A DNA stretch of 45,829 nt from Herminiimonas sp. KBW02 (GCF_003852535.1 NZ_QAJP01000008.1:478442-524270); one strand, 5' to 3'. Numbered from the stretch's first letter, positions 33,357 through 43,386 are shown. Notes: generated from the letters alone by a model not told the origin. Numbers and translations: made by a program.

Positions 33357-34286
33357 TTAACGCTTCAGGCCCTTCGGCAACGGGAAGGTCACGTTTTCTT
33401 CCACGCCATCCAGCGTACGCACACTTTGCGCGCCACACTCTTTCAAACGGTCTATCACAGCCTGAACCAGCACTTCCGGTGCCGAAGCGCCAGCGGTCAG
33501 GCCGATACGACGTTTACCGCGCACCCAATCTGGATCGATTTGCGATGCATTGTCGACCATATAGGCTGGTACGCCGCGTTTCTCGGCGACTTCGCGCAAA
33601 CGGTTGGAGTTGGAGCTATTTGGGCTGCCGACCACGATGACCATGTCCACCTGTGGTGCCATGAACTTCACGGCTTCCTGGCGGTTGGTGGTGGCGTAGC
33701 AAATGTCAGCCTTCTTCGGTTCCGAGATATTCGGGAAACGGCTCTTCAGGGCTGCAATCACATCAGCGGTATCGTCTATCGACAACGTGGTTTGCGTGAC
33801 ATAGGAAATCATGTCCGGATTGCGCACTTGCAACTTTTCGACATCTTCGACTGTTTCGACCAGATGCATGCCGTCTTCGATCTGACCCATGGTGCCCTCA
33901 ACTTCCGGATGGCCATCATGACCGATCATGATGATCTCGCGACCATCACGACGCATCTTTTCCACTTCGATGTGCACCTTGGTCACCAGCGGGCAGGTCG
34001 CATCGAATACGCGCAAGCCACGCTTCTCGGCCTCTGCCTGCACCGCCTTGGAGACGCCATGCGCAGAAAAAACGACGGTATTGCCGGCCGGTACATCGTC
34101 CAGTTCTTCGATAAAGATCGCACCCTTGTTGCGCAGGTCGGTCACCACATAGGCGTTGTGCACGATCTCGTGACGCACATAAATCGGTGCACCGAACTCA
34201 GTCAGCGCACGCTCTACGATTTCAATCGCACGATCAACGCCTGCGCAAAAACCACGCGGTTGGGCCAGTAAAATTTCGGTATCCAT
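33357..34286 (-). CDS. ispH: 4-Hydroxy-3-methylbut-2-enyl diphosphate reductase
   Basis: Iron-sulfur enzyme that makes the isoprenoid precursors IPP and DMAPP in the last step of the MEP pathway. About 309 aa. The three cluster Cys are in [18 protein letters not shown] and [11 protein letters not shown]; the catalytic Glu is in [10 protein letters not shown]. The start at 34286 ([13 protein letters not shown]) has AAAGGA before it. It follows fkpB on the same strand, the same pairing as in E. coli. Confidence 0.97.
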   Translation of the reverse strand: MDTEILLAQPRGFCAGVDRAIEIVERALTEFGAPIYVRHEIVHNAYVVTDLRNKGAIFIEELDDVPAGNTVVFSAHGVSKAVQAEAEKRGLRVFDATCPLVTKVHIEVEKMRRDGREIIMIGHDGHPEVEGTMGQIEDGMHLVETVEDVEKLQVRNPDMISYVTQTTLSIDDTADVIAALKSRFPNISEPKKADICYATTNRQEAVKFMAPQVDMVIVVGSPNSSNSNRLREVAEKRGVPAYMVDNASQIDPDWVRGKRRIGLTAGASAPEVLVQAVIDRLKECGAQSVRTLDGVEENVTFPLPKGLKR

Positions 34287-34396
34287 CTTTATCCTTTGAT
34301 GCCCCGGCCTTTGCGTATGCAAGCACCGGTTAATAAACGTATGTCTGTATGAGGCTCTATGTTTCAGGCTCTGCGTTTCGGGTTTAATCGCACACC

Positions 34397-34852
34397 TTAC
34401 AGTATGCCGATGATCTTTACTTCAAACTGCAGCGTCTGACCCGCCAGCGGATGATTAAAATCAAACAAGGCGGTTTCTTCATCTATATCACGCAGCACAC
34501 CGGCAAACTTGCCGCCGCTGGGAGCCGCAAACTCAACCAGGTCGCCGATCACATAATCGTCACCCGGCAAGGAATTCTTATCCAGCACATTACGCGACAA
34601 GCGCTGCAACAATTCCGGATTGCGCGGACCGAAAGCACGTTCCGGCGGCAAATCAAATGTCTGGTGCGTCCCCTCCGGCAAACCCAGCAAACAAGCCTCA
34701 AGAAACGGCGCCAGTTGCCCCTGCCCCAACTGCAAGGTAGCCGGATTGTCTGCGAAGGTACTGACGATATCCTCGCCCTCACTGGAAGCAAGGCGGTAAT
34801 GCAACGTCAGGTATGCAGTTTCCGTAACGACAGGCTGTAATTGGTTTGACAT
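34397..34852 (-). CDS. fkpB: FKBP-type peptidyl-prolyl isomerase (FkpB/SlpA-like)
   Basis: Small cytoplasmic prolyl isomerase/chaperone of 151 aa. It has the FKBP start [19 protein letters not shown], the catalytic-domain segment [20 protein letters not shown] and the flap domain ([19 protein letters not shown]). FNHPLAG is the hallmark of the SlyD/FkpB group. No metal-binding His-rich tail is present, so it is FkpB-like rather than SlyD. It is upstream of ispH, a conserved order. Confidence 0.9.
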   Translation of the reverse strand: MSNQLQPVVTETAYLTLHYRLASSEGEDIVSTFADNPATLQLGQGQLAPFLEACLLGLPEGTHQTFDLPPERAFGPRNPELLQRLSRNVLDKNSLPGDDYVIGDLVEFAAPSGGKFAGVLRDIDEETALFDFNHPLAGQTLQFEVKIIGIL

Positions 34853-34955
34853 GAGAAAATTCCGGGTTGTGCGACTAGCGCTATTTTAAGCCACCTTGCA
34901 CATTCCAGCCCTCTGATAATTGAAATCCCATATTCCTTTCCAGACGGAGGCAATT

Positions 34956-35630
34956 TTGGCAATTACAGACTGGCCGGAGCAAGACAGACCACGGGAGCGC
35001 CTGATCAGGCACGGCGCGGCCATCCTATCGGACGCGGAATTATTGGCGATCTTCCTGCGACTAGGCGTTGCCGGTAAAAGTGCGGTTGATCTCGCACGCG
35101 ACATGCTCTGGCACTTTGGTTCGCTGCACGAAATGTTTTCTGCCAGCATGACCGACTTTTGCAAGCTTAACGGCCTGGGTCCGGCCAAATACGCCCAGCT
35201 ACAGGCAGTACTGGAACTCACCCGTCGTGCGCTGAGCGAAGAATTGCAAATCGGCATTGCACTGAATTCACCACAGGCGGTAAAGAAGTATTTGCAGTTA
35301 ATTCTGGGCAACAAGAAGCATGAAGCGTTTGTTGTACTCTTTCTTGACGTCAAGAACCGCCTGATCGCCTGCGAAGAACTCTTTCGCGGCACCCTCACCC
35401 ACACCAGTGTTTACCCGCGTGAAATCGTGAAAGAGGCGCTTACGCACAACGCCGCCAGCGTGCTGCTGGCGCATAACCATCCTTCCGGCTCCCCCGAGCC
35501 CAGCGCCGCTGATCAAAGCCTGACGCAAGCCCTGAAGCAGGCCCTGGCCTTAATAGACGTGCGAGTACTCGATCATTTCGTCATTGGTGGCAAAAATATC
35601 TATTCCTTTGCCGAACATGGCCAGTTGTAA
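34956..35630 (+). CDS. radC: RadC family JAMM-domain protein
   Basis: Protein of about 224 aa; once called a DNA-repair factor, its molecular role is unclear. The HhH-like N-terminus ([17 protein letters not shown]) leads to a JAMM/MPN metal-protease fold with [14 protein letters not shown], which supplies the metal ligands, and EELFRGTL. The start is placed at a TTG (34956) preceded at 5 bases by GGAGG; it reproduces the family N-terminus, whereas the longer TTG at 34920 adds unconserved residues. Confidence 0.92.
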   Translation: MAITDWPEQDRPRERLIRHGAAILSDAELLAIFLRLGVAGKSAVDLARDMLWHFGSLHEMFSASMTDFCKLNGLGPAKYAQLQAVLELTRRALSEELQIGIALNSPQAVKKYLQLILGNKKHEAFVVLFLDVKNRLIACEELFRGTLTHTSVYPREIVKEALTHNAASVLLAHNHPSGSPEPSAADQSLTQALKQALALIDVRVLDHFVIGGKNIYSFAEHGQL

Positions 35631-35794
35631 ACCGGTATCTGGCTGATAACAGAGCGCTAAGCCGCCTGCCTGCCACCCCATGCTTACACTCTGTAAACCG
35701 GCAATTACCCGGGGCGACGGGACTTGTTACTTACCCGCCCTCAAATTGTTAAATAATACGAATGCACAAAGACACAATTATTTCACGCAAGTCA

Positions 35795-35823
35795 TTGAAT
35801 AAATGCGAATTTTTGGCTATACT
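35795..35823 (+). promoter_or_regulatory. Sigma-70 promoter of rpmB-rpmG
   Basis: TTGAAT (35795-35800) and TATACT (35818-35823) are exactly 17 bases apart; a short leader of about 35 bases follows to rpmB. The rest of the gap from 35631 holds no gene. Confidence 0.8.
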
Positions 35824-35863
35824 CTCGTTTTTTCCAATTCCGGAAATCTTTAGGAGCACAAAT

Positions 35864-36100
35864 ATGGCACGTGTCTGCCAAGTCACTGGGAAGGGGCCGA
35901 TGGTCGGCAACAATGTTTCCCATGCAAACAACAAAACGAAACGTCGTTTTTTGCCTAACTTGCAAAATCGCCGTATTTTCGTTGAGTCCGAGAATCGCTG
36001 GGTTTCCCTGCGTCTGTCCAACGCCGGTTTGCGTGTAATCGACAAAATCGGCATCGATGCTGTTTTGGCTGATATGCGCGCTCGTGGCGAAAAAGTCTAA
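35864..36100 (+). CDS. rpmB: 50S ribosomal protein L28
   Basis: Large-subunit protein, 78 aa. The N-terminus [23 protein letters not shown] and the [14 protein letters not shown] segment are typical, the first one written only in part here as [21 protein letters not shown] precedes the ATG. It is cotranscribed with rpmG, 22 bases downstream. Confidence 0.97.
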   Translation: MARVCQVTGKGPMVGNNVSHANNKTKRRFLPNLQNRRIFVESENRWVSLRLSNAGLRVIDKIGIDAVLADMRARGEKV

Positions 36101-36122
36101 CTAGCAGAATAAAGGAATTATC

Positions 36123-36290
36123 ATGGCGAAATCAGGCCGCGACAAAATCAAGCTGGAATCGACCGCAGGCACGGGTCACTTCTACACCACGACTAAAAAC
36201 AAGCGTACGACTCCGGAAAAAATGTCGATCATCAAGTTCGACCCAAAAGTCCGTAAGCACGTTGAATACAAAGAAACCAAGATCAAGTAA
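36123..36290 (+). CDS. rpmG: 50S ribosomal protein L33
   Basis: Large-subunit protein of 55 aa; starts [20 protein letters not shown] and ends KYKETKIK-like ([10 protein letters not shown]). It lacks the zinc-binding Cys pairs of the C+ form, so it is the zinc-free C- paralogue type. AAAGGA precedes the ATG. It forms the universal rpmB-rpmG pair. Confidence 0.97.
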   Translation: MAKSGRDKIKLESTAGTGHFYTTTKNKRTTPEKMSIIKFDPKVRKHVEYKETKIK

Positions 36291-36307
36291 TCGATCTTAT
36301 GTTTCGC

Positions 36308-36342
36308 AGAAAAGCCGCTTCCATGAAGCGGCTTTTTTTATT
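36308..36342 (+). terminator. Intrinsic terminator of rpmBG
   Basis: AAAAGCCGCTTC and GAAGCGGCTTTTTTT arms around a CAT loop. Confidence 0.95.
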
Positions 36343-36398
36343 CCTCGCGCTGCCATCACCGGTTAAGCTAAGGGCACGCCCGGTACTCCAGAGAAGAT

Positions 36399-37043
36399 AT
36401 GAATCCAAACAAGTTCTCCGATGCTGAGATTGCATCCGTCTACAAAGCGATACGCGAACGGCGTGACATGCGTCACTTCCTGCCCACGCCGCTGGAAGAA
36501 GGACAACTGGAGCGCTTCATCCAGGCAGCGCACATGGCGCCCAGCGTCGGCCTGATGCAACCCTGGCGCTTCATCCGCATCACGGACACAGCGCTGCGCG
36601 GGACAATTCAACAGCATGTAGAAAGTGAGCGGCGTGCCACTGCCGACGCCCTCGAACAGCGCTCTAATGAATTCATGCGGCTGAAAGTAGAAGGAATTTT
36701 GTCCTGCGCCGAAGTGCTGGTGGTCGGCCTCACCGATCATCGCGAGAAATACATTTTTGGCCGCCGCACCATGCCGGAGATGGATCTGGCTTCTGCCAGT
36801 TGTGCAATACAGAATATGTGGCTGGCAGCCAGAGCGGAAGGTATCGCCATGGGCTGGGTATCCCTGTTCGATCCGGAAACACTGCGTCAGTTGTGCAAGA
36901 TGCCGGAGGGCAGTCAGCCTATCGCGATTTTATGTCTGGGTCAGACGGCGGAATTCTATCCGGCACCCATGCTGGAAATCGAAGCCTGGGATAAGCGCAA
37001 GGCCATCGCCGATATCTGTTTTGAGAATTCCTGGGGCGATTAA
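36399..37043 (+). CDS. bluB: 5,6-Dimethylbenzimidazole synthase (BluB)
   Basis: Oxygen-dependent flavin-destroying enzyme that makes the lower ligand of vitamin B12 from FMNH2. 214 aa nitroreductase fold. Family features are YKAIRERRDMRHFL at the N-terminus, the AAHMAPSVGLMQPWRFI segment with the FMN site, MPEMDLASASCAIQNMW, and the GWVSLFDPE end. No cobalamin riboswitch was seen upstream. No other B12 genes are adjacent, so it may work with salvage or with genes elsewhere. It is convergent with mdcH. Confidence 0.9.
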   Translation: MNPNKFSDAEIASVYKAIRERRDMRHFLPTPLEEGQLERFIQAAHMAPSVGLMQPWRFIRITDTALRGTIQQHVESERRATADALEQRSNEFMRLKVEGILSCAEVLVVGLTDHREKYIFGRRTMPEMDLASASCAIQNMWLAARAEGIAMGWVSLFDPETLRQLCKMPEGSQPIAILCLGQTAEFYPAPMLEIEAWDKRKAIADICFENSWGD

Positions 37044-37049
37044 GCAGAC

Positions 37050-37997
37050 TCATGCATCAGTATATTGCTCGACCCATTTCCTGATTCCTGACAACGAACG
37101 AAACTCGGCGACCGAGCGACATTGAATATGCGGATGACGCGCCTTGAGCATACGCACCAGCGCAGCACCCGGCCCCAGTTCCAGTGCCATCGTCACACCT
37201 GCTTCATGCAAGCTATCCATCACTGCCTGCCAGCGTATAGGCTCTGCCAGCTGGCGCGATAAATTACCGGATGCGGCATCTTTATCCAGCAAGCGCGCGC
37301 CGGAGATGCCCGCCAATACCGGAAATGCCGGAGCCTTGATGCCGCTGCTTGCAATAGCCAGCTCAAATGGCTGCACCGCAGCCTGCATCCACGGTGTATG
37401 TGATGCGATCTCTATCGGCAAGCGCGTGACCTTGCCACCAGCATTGCCAATCGCAGCTTCCAGTGCATCAGCCTGTTTCAGCAAGCCACCGGCAATCACC
37501 GAGTCGTCATCTACCTCTATCGCCATGTAAAAACCATGCGCATCCAGCAAAGGCCGGATCTCCGACATTTGCACCAGAGATTGCGAGAGTGAAATCGCCA
37601 GCATGACTTGCGGCTGATCAGTGGCGATGCATGCTTGCAGCAAGTTCGCACGCAAAGCCGCCAGCCTGATCGCTTCTTCAGCACTGAGCGCACCGGCCAC
37701 GGCCCATGAGGCCAGCTCGCCTATGCTGTAACCAGCAACCACGACAGGTTTGGGGATGATGTTTTTGACGGCTTCCCAGGTAGCAAGAATGGAGGCGACT
37801 ACCAGCGGTTGCGCGATCGGATTGGCAAACAGGAGTTTTTCATCGGCCAGTACTTCGCGCAAAGAATGACCGCATAACTCTTCCAGCGGCCAGGCCTGCA
37901 GCAATTGTGCTGCGCGTGTATCTTCCCGCGCAAGGTCGAACATACCGGCATGCTGGCCAGCCTGACCGGAACACAGAATAGCGACGCGATTCATCAT
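37050..37997 (-). CDS. mdcH: Malonate decarboxylase epsilon subunit (acyltransferase)
   Basis: Malonyl-CoA:ACP transacylase that loads a malonyl group on the decarboxylase acyl-carrier protein to start its acetylated cycle. 315 aa. FabD-like: nucleophile Ser91 in GYSIGELAS and His200 in IASHTPWMQ. It is the last gene of the mdc operon, 29 bases after mdcB. Two consecutive ATGs occur at the start; the first is used here. Confidence 0.9.
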   Translation of the reverse strand: MMNRVAILCSGQAGQHAGMFDLAREDTRAAQLLQAWPLEELCGHSLREVLADEKLLFANPIAQPLVVASILATWEAVKNIIPKPVVVAGYSIGELASWAVAGALSAEEAIRLAALRANLLQACIATDQPQVMLAISLSQSLVQMSEIRPLLDAHGFYMAIEVDDDSVIAGGLLKQADALEAAIGNAGGKVTRLPIEIASHTPWMQAAVQPFELAIASSGIKAPAFPVLAGISGARLLDKDAASGNLSRQLAEPIRWQAVMDSLHEAGVTMALELGPGAALVRMLKARHPHIQCRSVAEFRSLSGIRKWVEQYTDA

Positions 37998-38026
37998 GGG
38001 AACTCAGTATACAAACCCTGCCATCC

Positions 38027-38938
38027 CTATACAACCGTATGCGTGAGTTGATGCACCAGCCAGCTCGCAGCCAACATATCCGCAGCGCCGCCAGGCGACA
38101 GATTCCGCCCTACAAATAAACGATGGCAGGCCAGCGCCGTCACGCGCCATTCCGGATGCCCGGTGCCGCCCAATTGTATGAAATCCTGTGCGGCCAGCCT
38201 GACCAGTGCAGCACCGACTGTACCGCCACGATGATAAATATTGGAATCCGTCATCTGCGCCATCAAGGCAAACAAGGCATCAACTTGCGCATCCGATGCA
38301 TCACGTCCCTGCGCCAATGACAGCCGCAGTTGCGGCAGGCCGATTTCAAAGACGGCAGGAAAGGCTTGCGCCCCTTCTGTCCGTGCGCCACTGACCGCAT
38401 ATAAATGAGCGACCCGTATGCCATTAGAGAGTTTGGCAACGGAAGGACTGGCATGATCAAACAAGGCTGCCCCCCACTGCTGACGTATCACTTGCCGCAA
38501 ACGATCCGGGGTAAGAGGTAAGGCGTGCGCATGACTGTAACCAGCCGCTGCACACAATAACCCGAGCGAAAAAATCGCACCTCTATGCGTATTGATGCCA
38601 CCAGTCGCTGCCAGCATGCGCCGTTCCGCCCGCAAGCCCAGGTCCTTCAGGCCATCGAAGGTCGCGGACTCGCTACCAGCCTGCGCCATATGCCTGAAAT
38701 AATGTCGCAAGGAAAACAGACTGCGCATGAATAAGTCCGCATCCATATCGCTGTGGCTGCCATTGTCTACCGGCGATACCAGACCCGGCTTCGGATACAG
38801 CACGAGTTCTGCATGCAGGCTGCGCACTGCGTATATCGCCGTCTGCAAACATAAACTGCGCAGTGATGAACTGACGGATACATCTATCAGCGCAGCGGAG
38901 CCGCAGACCCCTGATCTTGGTAAAACTGCGTGTTTCAC
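38027..38938 (-). CDS. mdcB: Triphosphoribosyl-dephospho-CoA synthase
   Basis: Makes the precursor of the 2'-(5''-phosphoribosyl)-3'-dephospho-CoA prosthetic group for MdcC, from ATP and dephospho-CoA. 303 aa, CitG-like. It has the AVRSLHAELVLYPKPGLVSP start with VDNGSHSDMDADLFM, and GGINTHRGAIFSLGLL. It overlaps mdcG by 4 bases (ATGA). Confidence 0.9.
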   Translation of the reverse strand: MKHAVLPRSGVCGSAALIDVSVSSSLRSLCLQTAIYAVRSLHAELVLYPKPGLVSPVDNGSHSDMDADLFMRSLFSLRHYFRHMAQAGSESATFDGLKDLGLRAERRMLAATGGINTHRGAIFSLGLLCAAAGYSHAHALPLTPDRLRQVIRQQWGAALFDHASPSVAKLSNGIRVAHLYAVSGARTEGAQAFPAVFEIGLPQLRLSLAQGRDASDAQVDALFALMAQMTDSNIYHRGGTVGAALVRLAAQDFIQLGGTGHPEWRVTALACHRLFVGRNLSPGGAADMLAASWLVHQLTHTVV

Positions 38939-39606
38939 GATAGCTCTTCCAGTCCGGACAATAAAGCCGATACATCCAGCAGACTCACGGTACGCATGCT
39001 TTTCACCATGACTTTTACCTTATCCGGGCTATTGACCGCTGCTACCCATTCCTTCCATGCCACCGCATGCCCGGAAGGAAAAACGATTTCACCATCCAGC
39101 GGCAAGCTTTGCGCATAGTGCTGGAGCAGGTGTAAGCCCTGCTGTAGTTGTACATGCGTCGCCGGATAAAACAGTACGTCGATATCGGAAGTCCTGGTCA
39201 TGTACGGCAAACCCGTCATCGCTTGCAAGGACAGTGAGCCATACACACGGAATTCCAGTTGCGCCGCAATCAAGTCATGCGACAAGGCAGTAAAAGCTGC
39301 TTGCCAGATGGCAGGCAAGGCACTCGCTGCATGCGCAAGAAGCAGGGGCGCTTCATGACGCGCAATATCGCCCGGGTGAACCGACAAGGGTATGCGGATT
39401 TTCCTGCCACCGTTCGCTGGCGGTGGCAGTGCCAGTCCCACGGCAATGGTCTCAACCTCATACCCGACGTCGCTGCGACGTACTACCAGCGGCCAGTCAT
39501 TCTCTGCCCAGCGTTGCAAATCCGGCAGATGCGCTTTATCCACTGCAGCACACGCATGCTGCCAGCCTGTGCTGCTCAGCCAGATGCGGTTATGACGGCA
39601 AAACAT
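38935..39606 (-). CDS. mdcG: Phosphoribosyl-dephospho-CoA transferase
   Basis: Attaches the dephospho-CoA-derived group to the Ser of MdcC. About 223 aa, nucleotidyltransferase-like with DID in SDIDVLFYP. Start at 39606 (MFCRHNRIWLSS) overlaps the mdcE end by 17 bases; a longer reading to 39795 would run inside mdcE in another frame and is rejected. Confidence 0.88.
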   Translation of the reverse strand: MFCRHNRIWLSSTGWQHACAAVDKAHLPDLQRWAENDWPLVVRRSDVGYEVETIAVGLALPPPANGGRKIRIPLSVHPGDIARHEAPLLLAHAASALPAIWQAAFTALSHDLIAAQLEFRVYGSLSLQAMTGLPYMTRTSDIDVLFYPATHVQLQQGLHLLQHYAQSLPLDGEIVFPSGHAVAWKEWVAAVNSPDKVKVMVKSMRTVSLLDVSALLSGLEELS

Positions 39607-40306
39607 CGCGCTCCCCCAGTACAAACTGGGTGACCGGCAATGACATCTTGCGTCCGCCTCGTTCCAGACCGCGTGCGCTGCGATGATCCTGGCTATCGGC
39701 CTGCTGCAAGGCACGCGCGAGACAAGACTCCAGATCACCCTGCCAGATGGCTTCCACACCGCCCATGTTGAGGTAATTTTCTGCGCCCGGCGCAAACACC
39801 GGATTGGCTACCGCGAGTTCAGTCAGACGTTCCAGCGGCACCTTGGTAATGCGTGCCATTGCCGCCAGGCCCATCACGCGTATCTCTGCTTCAGGCAGCG
39901 CATAGCACGCATCCGCCATCAGGCCGCTGGTGATAAATCCGCCCGACAGCGCCTGGTCATACACCAGCCCTATCACTTTGTGACCACGCCTGCGCGCGAC
40001 ATCTATGCACTTGCCCAGATGCGCCATATAACGATTGATGCCCAGCATTTCATCGCGATAACGCAGGCGCTGACCTTGGGTATCCACCAGGATGACCAAA
40101 GGGCGTCCCGGGAAGTTGCGCATAGTATCGAGGATGGCATTAGCCTGAGCCAAAGCGATCTCCACACCGATAGGTGTATGTCCGGTAGTGCCTATGACCG
40201 CCACCGTCTGCTCACCTACTCTGGCCGTCCCGCGCAAGAAGTAATCATGTTCAACAATGTCGTGCCCTTGCGGGAATAATTGCGCTGCGAGTGTCTGCCA
40301 TTTCAT
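39590..40306 (-). CDS. mdcE: Malonate decarboxylase gamma subunit
   Basis: Decarboxylase partner of MdcD; biotin-independent type. 238 aa with crotonase-like carboxyltransferase fold; family segments are GTTGHTPIGVEIALAQANAI, the oxyanion-like YDQALSGGFITSGLMADACY and FAPGAENYLNMGGVEAIW. It overlaps mdcD by 4 bases. Confidence 0.92.
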   Translation of the reverse strand: MKWQTLAAQLFPQGHDIVEHDYFLRGTARVGEQTVAVIGTTGHTPIGVEIALAQANAILDTMRNFPGRPLVILVDTQGQRLRYRDEMLGINRYMAHLGKCIDVARRRGHKVIGLVYDQALSGGFITSGLMADACYALPEAEIRVMGLAAMARITKVPLERLTELAVANPVFAPGAENYLNMGGVEAIWQGDLESCLARALQQADSQDHRSARGLERGGRKMSLPVTQFVLGERDVLPS

Positions 40307-41202
40307 TGTTGCTCTCCCGCGCGCTTGCCTGCAACTTCCTGCATGAAAGCTTGCGCTTCCAGCATCGGCAGAATCTCAGGTTTAGCTACACCCAGACGGG
40401 ACCAGATATCCATCGGTTCAGAGAAATTGCCAAAGTCTTGCAGGCGATGGCTCAGCAAGCTGTGCTCGGATTCGAGATCTTCCAGCGTCAACTCTGCCAG
40501 AGTTGTTTGATAGCGCAGCAAGGCATCCAGTGCCGCCTGGCGGAAAGCGGCGATATCGTCCGGCAGGACCGCGCTGCAATCGCCCAGCAGATATCTATGC
40601 TTGCCGCCGGTGGTGCGCCATACCAAAGCGCGATCACGTGAATCAAACTCTTCCACGCCGTGCGTGGTTTCTATTACTTCCGGCCCCGACATCGCCAGAC
40701 GGCCTTCTTCCGACATCAATATCTCATTCGCACAGCAAGCGACTATACCCATGCCGCCGAAGCAACCATTCGCACCGCCGACCAGCACGATCACCGGAAT
40801 ATTCGCAGCACGTGTATCCAGCACAGCGCGCATCACTTCGGAGACGGCGATCAAACCGGCATTCGCTTCATGCAAACGTACGCCACCGGTTTCCAGCAAC
40901 AGGATCACACCATCCACACGCTCAGCAACGGCACGCTTCAGCAGGCCGACCAGTTTGGCGCCATGCACCTCGCCCACGGCACCGCCCATGAAACCACCTT
41001 CCTGCGCTGCTGCCAGCACTTTGCGTCCCTGCAAAGTGCCGCACCCGATCACGATGCCGTCATCAAATGAGGCTGGCGTATCCAGTTGCGCCAGATGCGG
41101 ACTGACGACAAGCAGGCTGGGCGGCAGGAATTCTTCAAACGACGACGCATCCAGCAAGGCATGCATGCGCTGACGTGCATTCGCTTCCAGGTAACTGATC
41201 AT
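40303..41202 (-). CDS. mdcD: Malonate decarboxylase beta subunit
   Basis: Malonyl-S-ACP decarboxylase subunit, 299 aa. It resembles acetyl-CoA carboxyltransferase beta: GCGTLQGRKVLAAAQEGGFM, then LLETGGVRLHEANAGL and GGANGCFGGMGIVACCANEI, followed by the EGRLAMSGPEVIET segment. It overlaps mdcC by 4 bases. Confidence 0.93.
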   Translation of the reverse strand: MISYLEANARQRMHALLDASSFEEFLPPSLLVVSPHLAQLDTPASFDDGIVIGCGTLQGRKVLAAAQEGGFMGGAVGEVHGAKLVGLLKRAVAERVDGVILLLETGGVRLHEANAGLIAVSEVMRAVLDTRAANIPVIVLVGGANGCFGGMGIVACCANEILMSEEGRLAMSGPEVIETTHGVEEFDSRDRALVWRTTGGKHRYLLGDCSAVLPDDIAAFRQAALDALLRYQTTLAELTLEDLESEHSLLSHRLQDFGNFSEPMDIWSRLGVAKPEILPMLEAQAFMQEVAGKRAGEQQ

Positions 41203-41513
41203 GCCTGCACTCCCATTACCGATTCCACCGCCTGATCCAGACGCAGGCTGACTACTGCGGGCGTGGCGCCGGCATCGTTGATCAGAATGCGTACATCCTG
41301 CAACGACCAGCGTGCGTCGAAGTCAGAAATCACTGCCTGCCAGATCGCACCGAAACCGACCGCTGCGGTTTTGATTTCAACTTCACAGCCGCCGTTCAGG
41401 TCCGCGGATGCGATCAATACTTCCAGATTGCCCGAGCTGACGACACCCACCATATTGGCTTGTGCAGCCAGACGCTGGCGACCCTTTTCAAAACGAAAAT
41501 TCAAAGTTTCCAT
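41199..41513 (-). CDS. mdcC: Malonate decarboxylase acyl carrier protein (delta subunit)
   Basis: Carrier of the malonyl/acetyl thioester; 104 aa. The Ser that bears the dephospho-CoA-derived group lies in VGVVSSGNLEVL, most probably Ser27. It is not a conventional ACP and lacks the DSL motif. It lies 8 bases after mdcA. Confidence 0.92.
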   Translation of the reverse strand: METLNFRFEKGRQRLAAQANMVGVVSSGNLEVLIASADLNGGCEVEIKTAAVGFGAIWQAVISDFDARWSLQDVRILINDAGATPAVVSLRLDQAVESVMGVQA

Positions 41514-41521
41514 ATCCCGTC

Positions 41522-43189
41522 CTACCAGTTTCTGAAACGCTTGGGTGGTGTGTACAAGCCACCGGATGCACGTACCAGGTCTTTCATATTCTTGGCCGCG
41601 AGCAAATCACGGGTCGCCATGCGCTTGTCTATGCCCATATCTTCTGCACGCAGGATCACACCGCGGTCACGCAGGTTTTCCACCATCTTGCGATCACGCG
41701 CCATGCCGACTGCGGTATAGCCGGCAACGCCACGTATCGCCTGTTCGCGCTCTTCTTCGCTACGGCACAACAGCAGATTGGCGATACCCTCTTCGGTCAG
41801 GATGTGCGTGACATCGTCACCGTAAATCATGACCGGTGGAATATCCAGCTTGGCTTGTTCAGCCAGCTGCCAGGCATCCAGTTCTTCGACGAATGCCGGT
41901 TGCATATGCTCGCGGAAGGTTTCGACCATTTGCACCACCAGCTTTTGTCCACGCGGCATTTTCTTCTTGCCTTGCTGCGCTTGCTGTCCAGCCTTCAGCC
42001 AGGCCGGACTGGAATGACGTCGGCCACGCGCATCGGAACCCATATTCGGCGCGCCACCAAAACCGGCAATGCGTCCCAGCGTCGCAGTCGATGAATTACC
42101 CTGCAAATCTATCTGCAAGGTAGAGCCGATAAACATATCGCACGCATAGTGTCCGGCCACCTGGCACATCGCACGATTGCTGCGCATCGAACCATCACGC
42201 CCGACAAAAAACACATCCGGGCGCGATTCGATGTAACGCTCCATACCCAGCTCGGAACCAAAGGAATGCACCGATTCGACAAAGCCTGCTTCGATTGCAG
42301 GAATCAAAGCCGGGTGCGGATTCAACGCCCAGTGACGTCCTATCTTGCCGCGCAATCCCAGCGATTCGGCATAAGTCGGCAAGATCAGTTCGATCGCTGC
42401 AGTATCGAAACCGATGCCGTGATTGATACGTTCTACACCGTACTCGGCATAGATGCCCTTGATCGCCATCATTGCCATCAAAACCTGCACTTCGGAGATC
42501 AGTGCCGGATCACGTGTGAACAAAGGTTCGATGTAATGTGGTGTTGGCGCCTGCACGACGAAATCCACCCAGTCTGCAGGTACGTCGACACGTGGCAGCA
42601 CATCAACGATTTCATTGACTTGTGCGATCACGATGCCGTTTTTGAACGCCGTTGCTTCGACGATGGCTGGCGTGTCTTCAGTGTTCGGCCCGGTATATAA
42701 ATTCCCGTGCATGTCCGCGGCCTGCGCAGCGATCAAGGCCACCCGCGGCGTCAGGTCAATGAAGTAGCGACCGAATAATTCCAGATAGGTATGGATTGCA
42801 CCGATATTGATTTTCCCGGCAGCCACCAGACGCGCGAGTTGCGCGCCTTGTGGCCCGGAGAAAGAAAAATCCAGCTTGGAAGCGATGCCCTTCTCGAACA
42901 GATCCAGATGTTCGGGTAAGGCCAGCACCGACTGCAACATGTGCAGATCATGCACTTGCGCCGGATCCAGCTGGCACAAGGCAGTTGCGAGGAAATCGGC
43001 CTGTTTCTGGTTATTGCCTTCGAGGCAGACGCGGTCACCGGATTCGATCACGCTATGCAGCAACTCGACCATGCGCTCGGCCGGTACCAGCTTGCCGCTG
43101 AGCGCGGCTCCCAGTTTTCCGGCAGCCCTTGTCAGTCGCGCATCGCGGTTCTTCTGGCGATGATCCCACTCGCGCTTACTACCTTGCAT
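41522..43189 (-). CDS. mdcA: Malonate decarboxylase alpha subunit (ACP transferase)
   Basis: Exchanges acetyl-S-ACP with malonate to give malonyl-S-ACP and acetate. 555 aa, CoA-transferase-like. Segments are ERMVELLHSVIESGDRVCLE, GPQGAQLARLVAAGKINIGA, IGRHWALNPHPALIPAIEAG and FVGRDGSMRSNRAMCQVAGH. The ATG at 43189 has GGGAG 8 bases upstream. First gene of mdcACDEGBH. Confidence 0.94.
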   Translation of the reverse strand: MQGSKREWDHRQKNRDARLTRAAGKLGAALSGKLVPAERMVELLHSVIESGDRVCLEGNNQKQADFLATALCQLDPAQVHDLHMLQSVLALPEHLDLFEKGIASKLDFSFSGPQGAQLARLVAAGKINIGAIHTYLELFGRYFIDLTPRVALIAAQAADMHGNLYTGPNTEDTPAIVEATAFKNGIVIAQVNEIVDVLPRVDVPADWVDFVVQAPTPHYIEPLFTRDPALISEVQVLMAMMAIKGIYAEYGVERINHGIGFDTAAIELILPTYAESLGLRGKIGRHWALNPHPALIPAIEAGFVESVHSFGSELGMERYIESRPDVFFVGRDGSMRSNRAMCQVAGHYACDMFIGSTLQIDLQGNSSTATLGRIAGFGGAPNMGSDARGRRHSSPAWLKAGQQAQQGKKKMPRGQKLVVQMVETFREHMQPAFVEELDAWQLAEQAKLDIPPVMIYGDDVTHILTEEGIANLLLCRSEEEREQAIRGVAGYTAVGMARDRKMVENLRDRGVILRAEDMGIDKRMATRDLLAAKNMKDLVRASGGLYTPPKRFRNW

Positions 43190-43374
43190 TTACTTTTCTC
43201 CCATTAAGATATCTGGCAATGCTGTTGCTGTTTCCTGGAACAGGCATAGCAGGATCATCGCAGCAGCTATTGCTACTTTTTGCGTCCATATAGACAGACC
43301 TGTGATGTGATGCCATGCCTCTCCCGTAGTTACAATGGAGATATTTTTCAACTAAATGTTTTTTATGGTTTATC

Positions 43375-43386
43375 CTTGTATACAAG
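43375..43386. promoter_or_regulatory. GntR operator in the mdcA/regulator divergent region
   Basis: CTTGTATACAAG is a perfect 12-base palindrome of the form used by FCD-type GntR regulators. Related half-sites (ATGCATAC) follow within 15 bases. It lies between mdcA and the divergent gntR gene and would allow control of both. Confidence 0.7.

Noticed and set aside
36300-36398. Cobalamin riboswitch before bluB
   Set aside because: The gap is only about 100 bases, mostly the rpmBG terminator, and has no B12-box-like sequence.
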